DNA from: Microbotryum silenes-acaulis
Lineage: Eukaryota > Basidiomycota > Microbotryomycetes > Microbotryales > Microbotryaceae
Direction: 5' to 3'
DNA length: 64,000 nucleotides
Assembly (NCBI GenBank): GCA_003665825.1
Contig: QPFY01000020.1
Coordinates: 398,644-462,643, forward strand
The translations under genes and the position numbers were made by a program. The notes below the pieces were generated by a model that saw nothing but the letters and a program-made list of their open reading frames with translations, was not told where the DNA came from and searched no databases. Positions 11,863-28,080 of this stretch are shown piece after piece. Every line of letters begins with the position of its first letter. The first letter of the stretch is position 1.

Positions 11863-12781
11863 ATGGTTAGCCGCAACAAAGCAGCAATTCCAGAATCCAA
11901 AACTGACCCCAGACTTTTCTCTCGCAGTCCAACACACTTCGACCTTACCTGGCCTGTGTTCGGTCGACGTTGACCGCCGCGTTGACGCTCGAAGCGTTCC
12001 CTTCCCAAGTCTCGGAACGACACAACGTCGCCGAGATTGAAGCAAGGTGAGCAGTCAGGCGGTAGTACTGTACTCTATCGGATTGGCTGACATCAAGTCC
12101 TGCCTACTCTCTCTCTCTCTCTCTCACCCGTCGCTCCTCCCCTCCCACCTAACAGATCCACTCCCGAAGTCCTCCTCACCCCCCTCGTCATCTCCCGCAA
12201 CGCGTCCGAACAAGTCCTCATCGAACCTTCCATCAACTCGGTCCGACTCTCGATCCGCATCAAACAAGCCGACGACATTGAACGCATCCTAGCCCATAAA
12301 TTCACCCGTTTCCTCATGATGCGCGCCGAAGCGTTCGTTGTGCTCAGGAGGGTTCCCGTCAAGGGTTACGATATCAGTTTCTTGATTACGAACAAGAACG
12401 TGGATGAGATGATGAAGCACAAGTTGGTCGATTTCGTCATCGAGTGAGTGCGGTCCGATCCAGCCGAGGGGTGGGTTGCGGGGCGGTGGAAGAACAGATC
12501 GACTGACACACTCTCTGTTTTCGTCCATAGATTCATGGAAGGTGCGATTATCATGATCAAACCAACGAGACTGTATGCTGTATACTGTATACTGACCTCC
12601 TACCCCCACTGCACCGACTACGCAGCCGTCGACAAGGAAATCTCGGAAGCGAAACTATCCCTGAACGCTCGGGCTCGTATCGTCGCAGAGTCCTTCCTGT
12701 CCACAGTCGGTCGACGAAACTATTGTCTTGGGCAAAGGTCAGAATTGCTGAATCTGTTCTCCTTCTTCACAGTTCGCCTGA
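11863..12781 (+). CDS. ARC19: Arp2/3 complex subunit 4 (ARPC4/Arc19)
   Basis: ARPC4 is the p20 core subunit that forms a dimer with ARPC2 at the centre of the actin-nucleating Arp2/3 complex. Exons by eye are 11863-11865, 11928-12046, 12156-12443, 12531-12541, 12626-12705 and 12773-12781, summing to 510 nt or 169 residues, the normal family length. Spliced landmarks are [85 protein letters not shown] and the end SFLSTFA. The start ATG forms an exon by itself, directly followed by intron 1. Exon 4 is an 11-nt microexon. Intron 2 contains a CT dinucleotide run near 12108. The agreement of length, phase and motif makes the model strong even without cDNA. Confidence 0.93.
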
Positions 12782-13184
12782 AACGAGCAATCGCTCAACG
12801 AGACGAATCGGAGCTAGTTAGACGCCGAGATGGGACGAGCGCAATCCCCTGTTGCCTTTGTCCTTGTGCAAAAATTTGTAATCATAAGCAATATGAAACC
12901 AAGGATTCGTTGGCGCAACTTGGGGCAAGGCCCAAGTGGGGTTACAAGTCAGATGCACCCTTGGAACAGCCCCCCCGAAGTTCGAAAAAAAGAGTCCGAG
13001 TTGAAACGATGGAAGGTGGTCTGAAAAGTTCAACACTTGTAGACTGTTTGAGCTCCATCACAAATATCTTACCCGTCCTCCTCAGCGTCGAAGCTCATCT
13101 CAGCCCAAGTCGACCGACAACCTCCCTCGCGCGTTACTCTGCTCCCGCTTCTCCTCCACCACTGCACCCCGTCCACAAAACCCC
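12782..13184. other. Intergenic between ARPC4 and APC5
   Basis: Both flanking genes are on the + strand. One long open frame crosses the gap but has no conserved feature and looks like chance. This should hold the ARPC4 3' UTR and the APC5 promoter. Confidence 0.5.
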
Positions 13185-16100
13185 ATGCCCCCTACCACAC
13201 CCCCACTACACCCTTCCCAAATACCCACCTTGATACTCATAACCCTTTTACCCACGACCGTCCTCTCCACATCCCCCATCCAAGATTCGATCCTCGAACT
13301 CTGTCTGGGCTGTCTCTATGAAGTCGATCCTCCCAAAGGAGTGAACGAATGGGTGGGAAGGATCGATCAAGATGATGATATTGGAGGGGACCAGTGTAAG
13401 GTTTTGAGAAAGGAATTGAAAGCGGTCATATTGGAATCGGTGAGTTTTTCAAGGTTGGGGATCTCATGTTGGAGAGGAGGGGGCAGTTAGTTGGGTTTTG
13501 CACGCGTCGCGGCGCGCGCACGAATGGCAAGGGGCGGAGTGATAAAGAGAATGACTCACAAGACCGTTGCTTTGGGGCTTGATAGACTTTGGCTTTGGCA
13601 AAGAATGGATTGGATATGTTTCATTTTTGGTTACAAGGTAAAGACTCTTTTGCCTACTCAAATCGCTCTAGCAAGAAACGTTGCTGATTCGCCCCCCTCT
13701 TTCGAGTCACCTGGCTTTTACAGAATTGAAACGGCTATATCCGTCGACGGAGGAAGATGAGGTATGCTACATCCACATGCCAAATTAGCGTAGAGCGCAT
13801 TTGACAGTTTATGTTCCCATCCACAGGCCTCTCTAACCAACACCGTCCTTCATCGTTTATCCCCTTTGGCACTCTTTATCCGTCGATTCCGACTCACTTT
13901 TTCACAATTGTCGTTCGACCAAGCCGTTAAATGGTGGGAAGACGTAAGCAAATGGTGTGGTATTTCCTTACCTACGACATTGAGAGGAAAGAAAGGTGTA
14001 ACGGGCAGGGAGAGTACGACGAGGGAACTTGTCGCTCAGAGGTGAGCAAAACTGGAGCTTGGCTTTTCAGGAGAATGCGATCGGTCGCTCGAAAGGAACT
14101 TGACCTGGTTTCCTCGGTCGCACGTTGCAGCTATCGAGATGCAAGAGCTTGCGCAGATTATCAAGGGATGAAGGATGCACTTGCGTATTACGATTTGGAC
14201 GATGGAACCGGTGGGCTTATGTGAGTTTCGGTCAAAGTGGCTGCGCGCTTGGTTCGGAGGCGCTGACAAGAGCATCCTTGCACAACGGTTGTGTTGCGAG
14301 AAAATAGGAAAGGAAGACCTCAAACCGCTTTACTCAACTTGGCGTTCCTCGAATACACGCATCAAGGGTATATCGCTGCGCGTGAAGTAAAAGATTTTCA
14401 GCCCATCGTGCCGGCTCACGAGGAGGTTTTTTTATATTAATGAACTGACCTCTATGAGTTCCAACTCGACAGGCATTGAACGAAGCGATCCAAGTTGCTC
14501 GGAATGTCGGCGATTCACAATGTCTTGCTACAGCAGCCAGGTCAGTCATACGTGTACGGCGACGCCGTCTTCATCGAATAGAAACTCATGCGACTCCTCC
14601 CCAATCCCATCAGTCTCAAAGCCCGCCTCGACTTCACCTCCCCCTCCACACGCCACCTCTCAACAATTTTAACAACCTCCCAACCGACCCCCACCGATCT
14701 CCTACACACCCTCATGGACCTCTGCCTAAACTCCACCACCCCTCTCCCCTCCCTCTTCACACTCCTCTACGCCTCCCGAACGGCGTATCAAATTCCCCCA
14801 CCACCAAAACTTTCCCTGAGCGGTATGAAACCACCCCAAACTGGACCACAACCAAGTCCAAAGTCTTCACCGCTGAGTGAATTGTTGGGGATGTGCGAGG
14901 AAGTGCAAGGTGGGGAAGAGGGGGATTTATGGGAGGCTCAGATGGGGATCGTGGGAGGTGAATTGTGGAGACAAATTGGTGAGTTGGGGAAGGAACGTAA
15001 TCTTGTACTTTTTGTGAAGGAACGAATTGTTGATTCAAAAGGATTGATCTTGGGTTCAGGTTCGACGAATTTGAGTCGGGTGGGGGAAGAATTGGCTTTT
15101 GAAGCATTGGATCGACATGCTACTTCTTCAAGGATCGACCCGACGACGGAATGGGATCTTAGAATCGCTATATTGTGTCGCCAATCTCAAAGGGTAAGTC
15201 CCTGGACCAACCCCCTTTATCGTCATTTCGATAGGTACGAGTGACTGACCTGCTTTTGTCACTGTAGTTGGCCCGATCCAATCGAACCGCCGAAGCGCTA
15301 AAGGTCCTGCTCGCCGCGGTCGATACGCGCTCCAAACGTTCTTCAATGGGTTTGGTCGAACTAGTCGAATGGGAGAACCTGATCTGGGAACTGATCCATC
15401 TCGAAGCTGAACGACTCGAAGATCATTCCACACTCGAGCTAGTAACCAAGATCCAACCTCGTTCCTTCAAATCCCCACTCCGAACCAAGGACGAAACAAA
15501 CTACACCGAGTTCACTACTACCACCACTAAAGAACTTCCCCTTCCTCTCCTACACGAAGCACTTAGAACTTGCTCGAACTTGCTCGAAAGTTCATCCCCT
15601 TATTTAACGCTTAACCCAACGCTCAACGCACTTTATTCATCACGAAAACAAAGTCGTTATAAATTGAGTCTGGTCGGTTTGTTGAGGTTGGTCGAATTGA
15701 GGATTAGGATTTCACCGAGTAGGGAAGAGGCGGAGAGAGGGTTGAGGGATTTGGAAGAGGAGTGGGAGGGTTTTTTGAGATGTGGGGTTCATGAGCTGAA
15801 TGGGGATGAGGATGGGGATGGGGATGGGGATGTTTTGGGATTGGGGTGGGAGACTAGGGGGAGGTTGGAGGTTTTGAAAGGGTTGAGAAAGGGGAGGGAA
15901 GAGGGGGATGGGGAGGGTGGGAAGTTGGAGAGAGATCAAAGTGAGTTTATTGGCTCAAGGAGGAGCGGCATGTCATTATGGCTGAGGGGAAATTTCGTTT
16001 GTTTCGCATTGTTCAGTTGAGGAGGAGTCGCTATTCAGAGCGATCAGAGCTTTGGAACAGGCGTTGCAAAGTAAGTTCTCGTCCCGTTGACGAGTGATCC

Positions 16101-16394
16101 CGTTCCCGAGGTGATTGACCCCTTCCCACCTTCTCACCAGTCTATGAAAACCTCAATCAACCCTCTTGCATCAAAAGGGTCCTCGTCTTGCTCGTTCACG
16201 TCTACGACAACCTTTCGCAACACGTCGATCCAAAGTACAATCAACAGAAAGAGGAATATGCCACGAGGGTGATCGAGATCGATTGTCAGCGGAGGGAGGG
16301 GAGGATAGGGACGAGGTCTTTGGAGGGTTTGGTTGATGTGTTGGAGTTGGTTAGAGGGGCGGTGGTGGGGAAGGTGATCTCGAAAGGAGGATGA
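13185..16394 (+). CDS. APC5: Anaphase-promoting complex subunit 5 (APC5)
   Basis: APC5 is a TPR scaffold subunit of the APC/C ubiquitin ligase, bridging the catalytic module and the TPR arms. It acts in the nucleus at mitosis. The first exons I can place are 13185-13439, 13586-13637, 13724-13761 and 13827-14041. The rest follow to a TGA at 16392-16394. The diagnostic segment is TALLNLAFLEYTHQGYIAAR followed by EALNEAIQVARNVGDSQCLA, the canonical APC5 TPR. The N-terminal helices resemble the family's PTLILITLLPTTVL region. Later helices include ARSNRTAEALKVLLAAVDTR and ALEQALQIYENLNQPSCIKR. Codons near 15,807-15,835 give an Asp/Gly repeat from a GGGGAT array. The start ATG follows a C-rich stretch. 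Two middle exon borders, around 14,540-14,620, are not certain. Confidence 0.85.
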
Positions 16395-16645
16395 TGCACT
16401 GTTGTATTTACGAGCGCCGTTGAATCTCGAGGGTTGACTAGTCCCGGGCGAGTTTTGAAAGCAGTATGGTGGGGGGTAGTGGTTCTATACATTACATGTG
16501 TACACATTTCGAGGGGACCGTGGAGGAAAATAGGGTGGTGATACATCGCGGAAGTGGTCCGATCCGGCTCGTCCACGAGTGTTGCGAGGTTGCGAGAGGA
16601 CTGCGGCCGGGACGTGTGGTTCGCCGTCACGCGTGTCGGGTATGT

Positions 16646-17062
16646 TCACAACCGTGATAGATGATAGTTGATGGTAGGAGCTCGTGCCTTTCCTCCGATT
16701 TTCTGTGTGATGTGACGAGCAACACCAAGTAAAGAGGTCAGAATCCTCAGCAGGGGGGGAAAACGAACGCGCACCACCAACGCTTGCGGTCGAAGGATTT
16801 GGCAGGAACGTACAGGTTTCTGCATGCACTCGTGCAATTTCGCGGCCGATTCCTTGCACTTGTCCACGCTGGCCAAGTCGCCCGACGCGGCCCAACACGT
16901 CAACATCGCCGAGAGCTCGATCGCACACGGTTGGATGTGCGCCGTTCGACGCGGTTTGACTTTGAGCTGTGGGGGGGGGGCAGGAGGGGAGAAGGAAGGG
17001 TGAGTGGGATGGTTTGAATGTTGGGTGTAGTTGATGGGACTTACTTTGGGGATGTGTACCAT
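16646..17062 (-). CDS. MRP10: Mitochondrial small-subunit ribosomal protein mS37 (MRP10, CHCH family)
   Basis: mS37/Mrp10 is a twin-Cys CHCH protein of the mitochondrial small ribosomal subunit, imported through the MIA40 route. Exons: 17062-17045 (6 codons, MVHIPK), 16966-16814 and 16702-16646. The total is 228 nt, 75 residues. It reads LKVKPRRTAHIQPC, then AIELSAMLTCWAASGDLAS, then KCKESAAKLHECMQKP, then KIGGKARAPTINYHLSRL. Two CX9C pairs are visible. The phases join cleanly and the TGA is at 16646-16648. It is divergent from NSA2, so both have their promoters between 17,063 and 17,607. Confidence 0.92.
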   Translation of the reverse strand: MVHIPKVSPINYTQHSNHPTHPSFSPPAPPPQLKVKPRRTAHIQPCAIELSAMLTCWAASGDLASVDKCKESAAKLHECMQKPVRSCQILRPQALVVRVRFPPLLRILTSLLGVARHITQKIGGKARAPTINYHLSRL

Positions 17063-17607
17063 GATTGTGCTCTGTTGCGGGTTGCGTGTACGGAGTGGAT
17101 CACAGCGGTAGAGGTCGGCTTCACACGGCCTCGAGTCGGAAACGATACGCACGCGCGCACGGACCCCTTGTTTTTGGGGGCGCGAGTCAGCGACCGGCGC
17201 ACGGGCCCGTTGCCGCTTCGGGGTGGGCGCTGCGTCGCGGAGGCGGCGGAGTGGTGGGTGTGCTGCGCTGTCTTGCGCTGTGTTGCGAAGCGAGAACCGA
17301 GTGGCGGCGCGGCGACTCCGATCGCGTTTCTCCCTTCCTACATATCCACAACATCCTTGCGTTCACCACCCCCGGTCCGCCTCATTCACCTACCAAACAA
17401 AGAGGACTAGACCACCAAGACCCCGTTCGCTCTACGGACAGCGCTCATCACAAGTCACCCACCCGTTCACCCCCTACCCCCTGGCTGGCCACTCACTCCT
17501 CGTTCGGCACATCTTCCCCTCCGCTTCGAGATCACTAGCCGTCATCCGCATCAGCACCACCATCACCACCACCGCCACCACCACCACTACTCGTCCCCTC
17601 CTCCATC
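17063..17607. other. Divergent promoter region of MRP10 and NSA2
   Basis: A GC-rich stretch (about 17,100-17,330) is followed by a pyrimidine-rich stretch with CACC repeats just before the NSA2 start. No gene is seen. A shared promoter for a mitoribosome gene and a cytosolic ribosome-assembly gene is plausible but inferred. Confidence 0.5.
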
Positions 17608-18907
17608 ATGCCTCAGAACGAGTACATTGAAGAGTCCATTCGAGTCAGTTCCGGCTCTCGTTGCATTCATATGGTCATAGTTCGTGTACTGACACCTCTA
17701 GCTGCTTCGTCACACCTCTCACCCGCACACCCGACTCCCGACTCCCATCGCCGAACCACCTCCCTCTCCGCCGGTTCAAACAGCGCAATGGTCGTCGAAT
17801 GGATCACGAAGAACGTACTCGTAAAAAGACGGCTCGTCAAGCGCACAAGCAATCCCAAATGGCGCAAACCTTACACGGCCACAAGGCCAAACTTCTCCAC
17901 GCCCGTCGTTACGCCGAAAAGGTTCAAATGAAGAAGACGATCAAAGCTCACGAAGAAAGGGACGTTAAAACGAAGGACAAGGACGTCATGCCCGAAGGAG
18001 CGTTGCCGACTTATTTGTTGGATCGGGAAGGACAGAATGATGCGAAGGCGTTGAGTTCGGCGGTGAAGCAGAAGAGGAAGGAGAAGGCTGGTAAATTCGC
18101 GGTCCCGCTGCCTAAGGTCAGGGGTATTGCAGAGGATGAGATGTTCAAGGTCGTCAAGACCGGAAAGACCAAGAGGAAGGGGTGGAAGAGGATGGTCACC
18201 AAGGCCACCTTTGTTGGCGAGGTAAGCCATAATCGAGCAAAAGTAAAAGTCGTACTCAAGCTGATCGGTTGGCCTTCTGTTTACAGGACTTTACCCGAAA
18301 ACCGCCCAAGTTGGAACGCTTCATCCGACCTTCTGCGCTCCGAGTCAAGAAGGCCAACGTCACTCATCGTCAGTTCCGAAGCAGAAACACTCGGCAGACC
18401 TAGCCCACACTGCTTACGCCTCCATCTCACCCTTCTCACAGCCGAACTGAAAGCTACGTTCCAATTGCCCATTATTGGCGTCAAGAAGAACCCCCAATCA
18501 CCGATGGTTAGTGCTGCCGCAAAACACGCAGAGATTTCCAAAAGGTCTTTGGGAAGTTTCTGACCCTTTTCTTGCCCTATTCTCCGTTCACAGTACACGC
18601 AATTGGGTGTTCTGACAAAAGGTACCGTCATCGAAGTCAACGTCTCGGAATTGGGTCTCGTCACGTAAGTTTCAGCAATGCTCGGCCCAAACCAATTGAG
18701 TCGAATCTGACCAGAGTCTCCTTTGGTCGTTTTCAACAGTACTGGCGGTAAAGTCGTTTGGGGTAAATACGTAAGCCTATTCATACTTTCCAAGTAACCG
18801 TAGCTCTCGAGAGCAACATCACTGATAGCGATTCACCTTCAATAAAGGCACAAGTCACCAACAACCCCGAATTGGACGGTTGCGTCAACGCCGTGCTTCT
18901 CGTCTAA
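17608..18907 (+). CDS. NSA2: Ribosome biogenesis protein NSA2
   Basis: NSA2 (TINP1) is a nucleolar factor of pre-60S particles, needed for 27S rRNA processing and related to the ribosomal eS8 fold. Exons: 17608-17643, 17784-18221, 18287-18368, 18442-18506, 18594-18664, 18740-18770 and 18848-18907. The sum is 783 nt, 260 residues, the usual length. Landmarks are [106 protein letters not shown] and the end [10 protein letters not shown]. All seven phases agree. Nothing looks unusual, and this is one of the safest models in the window. Confidence 0.96.
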
Positions 18908-19407
18908 ACCGCGAACGTGACATCGATCGGAGCTTTCGATCCCTCATTGTCCCATCTTGTACATCATCTCTAGCTCGTCTCGTTCCGGTTAGACCATCCC
19001 ATTCGGCACGTCGTTCCTAGCTTTTTACCTCCCGGTCCCACGTTTATTTTTTTGGGTGTCCTTCCCTCGCTTTTTGGGGTAAAGGGTGTATTGTAATCAT
19101 CGCATTTTTTCTTTCTCTTCATCAAAATACTAAACAAAAGATTGGGAAGGAAAAGTTCAGGGGGAGGGGGGCTAAAACAAGGTGGTGGTGGTAGTGGTGG
19201 GGATGGGTTCGTGCAAGAAGGCCGAGTTGAGGGGTTCATGAGATGGGGATTTGATCCCGGATGACGACGCATGGAGCCCGAAAGGGGACGGGGCGGGGCG
19301 GGGTTAGGAGATGGTATTCCATGGCGTAGGTATGGAGACGAGTCGGGAAGTTATCGAGGGTGGTGGATGTCGGTAGTGTTTTCGGTGGTAGGTGGACAGT
19401 AGTCGCT
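18908..19407. other. Convergent intergenic region between NSA2 and cytochrome b5 reductase
   Basis: Two genes end toward each other here. The sequence holds T-rich and G-rich tracts (for example GGTGGTGGTGG near 19,183) and no recognisable gene. Confidence 0.5.
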
Positions 19408-20849
<1,442 letters not shown>

Positions 20850-21809
20850 TTGGCGGCTGCTCTTATGGCGGGTGGGGTCCGATGGCAGAGAGACGACAGT
20901 CGAGAGCCACTGGCAGGCGCCGGGCAGCGCGCGTTAAAAGTCAAGGCCGATCGTCCCGCGGCGGACTTTCACGTGCGACGACGGCCGCCCGGAGCCCGTC
21001 TTCCCATTGCATGTACCAAGGCAAGGCATCGAAAAATCTTACTATTTTCTGCCGAGTTCCGTCATCTTTCATACTTACTATCGAGCTCGAAGGAGCGTGG
21101 TTCCCCCGAGGAAAGTGCAAGGTGTGTTGGGGAACTTGGTCGCCGCTCGGACCTCCTCAAGATCGGGTAGTCCGGCGGAGTTCCTTGCCGTTAAGGGAGT
21201 AGAGAATGTAGGAGTATTAAGGGTTACAGTAGCTACATAATTGTGGTGACGTACGGAGTGGTATTGCTTAAAGCAGCACACCATTTCACTCGAACAATTT
21301 GATTTCGGGGAGACAAACTTCCCACGGGGGCAACTTGGCTGCGCACAGATGACTCGATTTTCGCCGCTTGGAGACTCCTGTTCATCGCTCAGACAGGGAG
21401 AGACTATTGGCCATCCTCTATTACCCCTGGGTTTAAAGGAACACCTCTTGTTTACCCTGGGATCAGATGTAATCTCTCTGAGCTCTTTTTGCGAGTGGGT
21501 ACAAGTGGGGGGTCGACCGCGTGCCAGCACAATTCTCACAGTGTCCGGCGACTGGGTCGAAGCACAGTAGTAGCACAGTACACTTCATGAAATGACTGAC
21601 CATATTCGCGCGTGCCAGAACTTTTCCCGACTGGAATTTCGCTAGATTGGGAAGTCATAAGTGAGCCGATCATTTCCTGGGAGCCGCTAGTCTCGGACGG
21701 AGCCACCGTCGGAGTACCGCCCGGCGCCAGGTTGTCGTAGGTCCAGGCTCGACGCGCCTCGACGCGGCATTGAGTCTCCTGCCGCATCCGTCCTCATGGC
21801 GCTGTGGGC
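20850..21809. other. Divergent intergenic region (CBR1 / RecQ), about 960 bp
   Basis: Both neighbouring genes start here and read outward. No conserved ORF, RNA gene or repeat is apparent. The region should carry both promoters. Confidence 0.5.
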
Positions 21810-24729
21810 ATGAGCAACTTTAGATACGCTCCAGCTCCGAGCGTCGATACACAGCGCGCGCGACCAACGACGACCTTTCGATCTGCTGCCGCTGTATTAG
21901 CTGCCGAGGCTGCGAACCGGCGAGCGAGCGGGTCCTCGAGCAACGCTGCGAAGAGGCTTCGTGATCTTCCTCCGACATCAACATCTGCAGCTCAAAAGGG
22001 ACATCAAAATCAACAAGCGATCACGATACTGTCGGATGACGATGATGACGACGAAGAGGATACACTAGACGAGGAGATGGAGGAGATTGGCGCCCCACCT
22101 CGCGCCTTGCTGGACCCGTCGAGCATCGGGGTAGTACAGGGGCATCCAATTGGGAACGATCAGGATGACGGTGACGAAGAAGAAGCTGTAAAGAAGGTAC
22201 GCTATATTCTCATGCACCCTTCACATGATCAGGTTCCGCGCGTGCCCAGTGGCTCACCATCAGCTACGTCACTCTGGCGCAGCTCGAAGACGAACTTGAA
22301 TCGATCGATTCGCAGTTGAACAAGCTCAAGGAGCTACGTAGGGTCATCCAACGCGATCACGACGCTCTAAGACGCAAACTCGACGCCAAGAAGACCCAAA
22401 TCTCGTCGGACTCGAATGGCGACACCGTGCAAAATCGCCAACTCGGTCGTGAAGCCGGCGTGACCGACTACACGCGTTCCGATTTCGAATGGTCCAAGCA
22501 GATTCGAGTCACCGCGAGACAAGTTTTTGGCATCGATAGCTTTCGACATTCACAAGAAGCTGTCATCAATGCTGGATTTGCGGGGCGCGACATTGTTTGC
22601 ATCATGCCGACCGGTGGTGGCAAGTCTTTGACGTACCAGCTGCCGGCGATCATGGCCAGTCGAGGAACGACGGTCGTCATCACCCCTCTCATCAGTCTCA
22701 TGGACGACCAATGCTTCAACTTGCGCGAGCTCAGTGTCAACGCCGAGATGCTTAACGCTTCGACGACGAGCGAGGACCAGCGATGGATCATGAAGCGACT
22801 CGTTGGCAACAGTCAGGCTGCCTCGACTAACAAGAAGGGCAAGGCTAAAGCGGAACTTCAAGATTCTGAGCTCAAGGAAAAGGACCTCATCAAGCTCGTT
22901 TACGTCACGCCCGAACGCATCGACAAGTCCAAGACGTTCGTCAACACTCTGTCCAAGATGTACGATGCTGGGTTAATCGTCCGCTTCGTTATCGACGAAG
23001 CGCATTGTGTCTCGACGATGGGGATGGACTATCGACCGTCGTATTTGGCGCTCAAGCGTCTCAAGGCCCTGTTCCCTACGACCCCGATCACAGCGACGAC
23101 GGCGACTGCTCCCGCACATGTCGTTGCGGATATGATCAAGACCCTCACACTTCCTTCCCGAACCAGCCCCGGTAATGCCGCTCAACCGAACACGACCGTG
23201 ATGTTCACATCGCCGTTGTTCCGACCGAATCTGCGCTTCAGTGTGGTGCCCAAGCCCCCATCGGCCGCGGCCCAGACTCAAGCGATCGTCGACGAGATCC
23301 TGACGTCACATTCCAACGATATTGGTATCGTCTACTGCCTCTCGCGCAACGACACCGAGAACGTGACCAAGGCGCTCCACGATCTGAGCAAAGGTCAGAT
23401 CCGCGCCGCGATCTACCATGCCGGCTTGGACGATGGCGAAAAGTTAAGGGTCTATGATCGATGGCGCAAGGGCCAGATCAAAGTAGTCGTCGCGACGAGT
23501 GCGTCCTTCGGTCTCGGAATCGATAACCCTTCCGTTCGTTTCGTCATTCATCATTCACCACCCAAGTCGATGAGCTCGTTATCGCAAGAAGCGGGGAGGG
23601 CAGGCAGGGACGGGAATTCCGCAGATTGCATTTTGTTTTGGCGAGCTGCGGACGCTTCGAGGTTGTCGACCTTGATCGTCGACGAGTTTCGAAGTGGAGG
23701 CAAAGAACGATTGTACGAAATGATTCAGTACGCGGAAGACCTCAAGACCTGTCGCAAGCTCGCGTTCGCCAAGAGCTTTGATGGTGGTGCTCAGGCGTCG
23801 AACAAGACGGCCGCTCGATTCGATGAAGGTCCAGATGCCGATCGCCCGTGTGGCAATTGTGACAACGTGAGTCAGGCCGAATCTTGCAGTTAGTGTACGA
23901 AATGACCAATGACTCTATCATAACATCGCAGTGTCTCCGCGATCCATCTACCGTCGAATCCGTCGACGTCTCGTTGGAAGCCTATCGTGCACTGCGAATC
24001 ATGTCCGCCGCCGATGCCTCAAGTGGGACCCTGACCCTTACCCAGGCCTGCGATCTTGTCCGAGGTCTTGGGAAAGGTGCGATCACGACGACGTCGAACG
24101 ATACAAGGGGTAAAGTCAACAAGGGCAAAACTAATATTGATGTCGATAGCGTTGCGGGGGGAAAGGTTGGGCTCAACAAGGATCAGACGGAACAATTGTT
24201 GGTTAGGTTAATGATCGAGGGGTATTTGTCGGAGCATTTTCATACGAGTGAGTGGTATCGCAAAGCTGGTCGTAGGGGAAGACGAGCTGACTTGTTGTTT
24301 TCGTGTACCGTCACCACTGCAGCTGGTTACACCACGACTTCGTACCTGCGTCCTCGACCCTTGGCGACGAGATTCACACGGTTCACGCCCCAGCAGATCT
24401 CGCAGTCCCAAGGTGAAGATTTGCCTATCAGCATCGTTCTTGAGTTGCGCAAAGATGGCAAGAAGAGAACTTCAACCAGTAAGGGCGGGAAGAGGAAATC
24501 AGGCCCATCATCGACGGCGGCCGCGAAGAAGCTCAAGAAATCGGGTATCGAGACGATAGAGCTAAAAGACGATGATGAGGACGAAGAGGGTGAAGGAGGA
24601 GATGACGACGATGACGACGATCCCGAGCTTGAACCGGCCGTCAGTTGTTCCCGAGAGGAGCCGGATGATGACGAGTTGGAAGCCGCGACCGATGCCGATG
24701 GGTGGCAAGTTTGGTCCTCTGCATCATAG
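21810..24729 (+). CDS. RecQ-family ATP-dependent DNA helicase (RECQ1-like)
   Basis: RecQ helicases unwind DNA 3' to 5' in recombination and replication repair. Exons: 21810-22196, 22250-23866, 23932-24249 or so, then to 24729. After an acidic N-terminus and a coiled segment (SQLNKLKELRRVIQRDHDAL) comes a Q motif (FGIDSFRHSQ). The core has Walker A TGGGKSLTYQ, DEAH (VIDEAHCVS), motif VI QEAGRAGRDG and RQC zinc ligands ending CGNCDNC, with the last Cys supplied by exon 3. A winged-helix-like region follows, then a Lys-rich stretch and a highly acidic tail. The aromatic-rich loop after DEAH reads STMGMDYRPSY, where relatives have S-x-W-G-H-D-F-R-P-D-Y, so Trp and His are both replaced. The true ATG is 21810; the frame opens earlier without an ATG. 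Confidence 0.93.
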
Positions 24730-24854
24730 ACTGAATAGCTTTAAACTCAGTAGCTTGTTGTATCCTTTGTATTCGCTTTCGGGCACAGTTGCATTGCGTA
24801 GCCTTATTCAGAGAAATCATATAGAACCCCAAGTCTGTTACGGATCACACGCAT

Positions 24855-28080
<3,226 letters not shown>

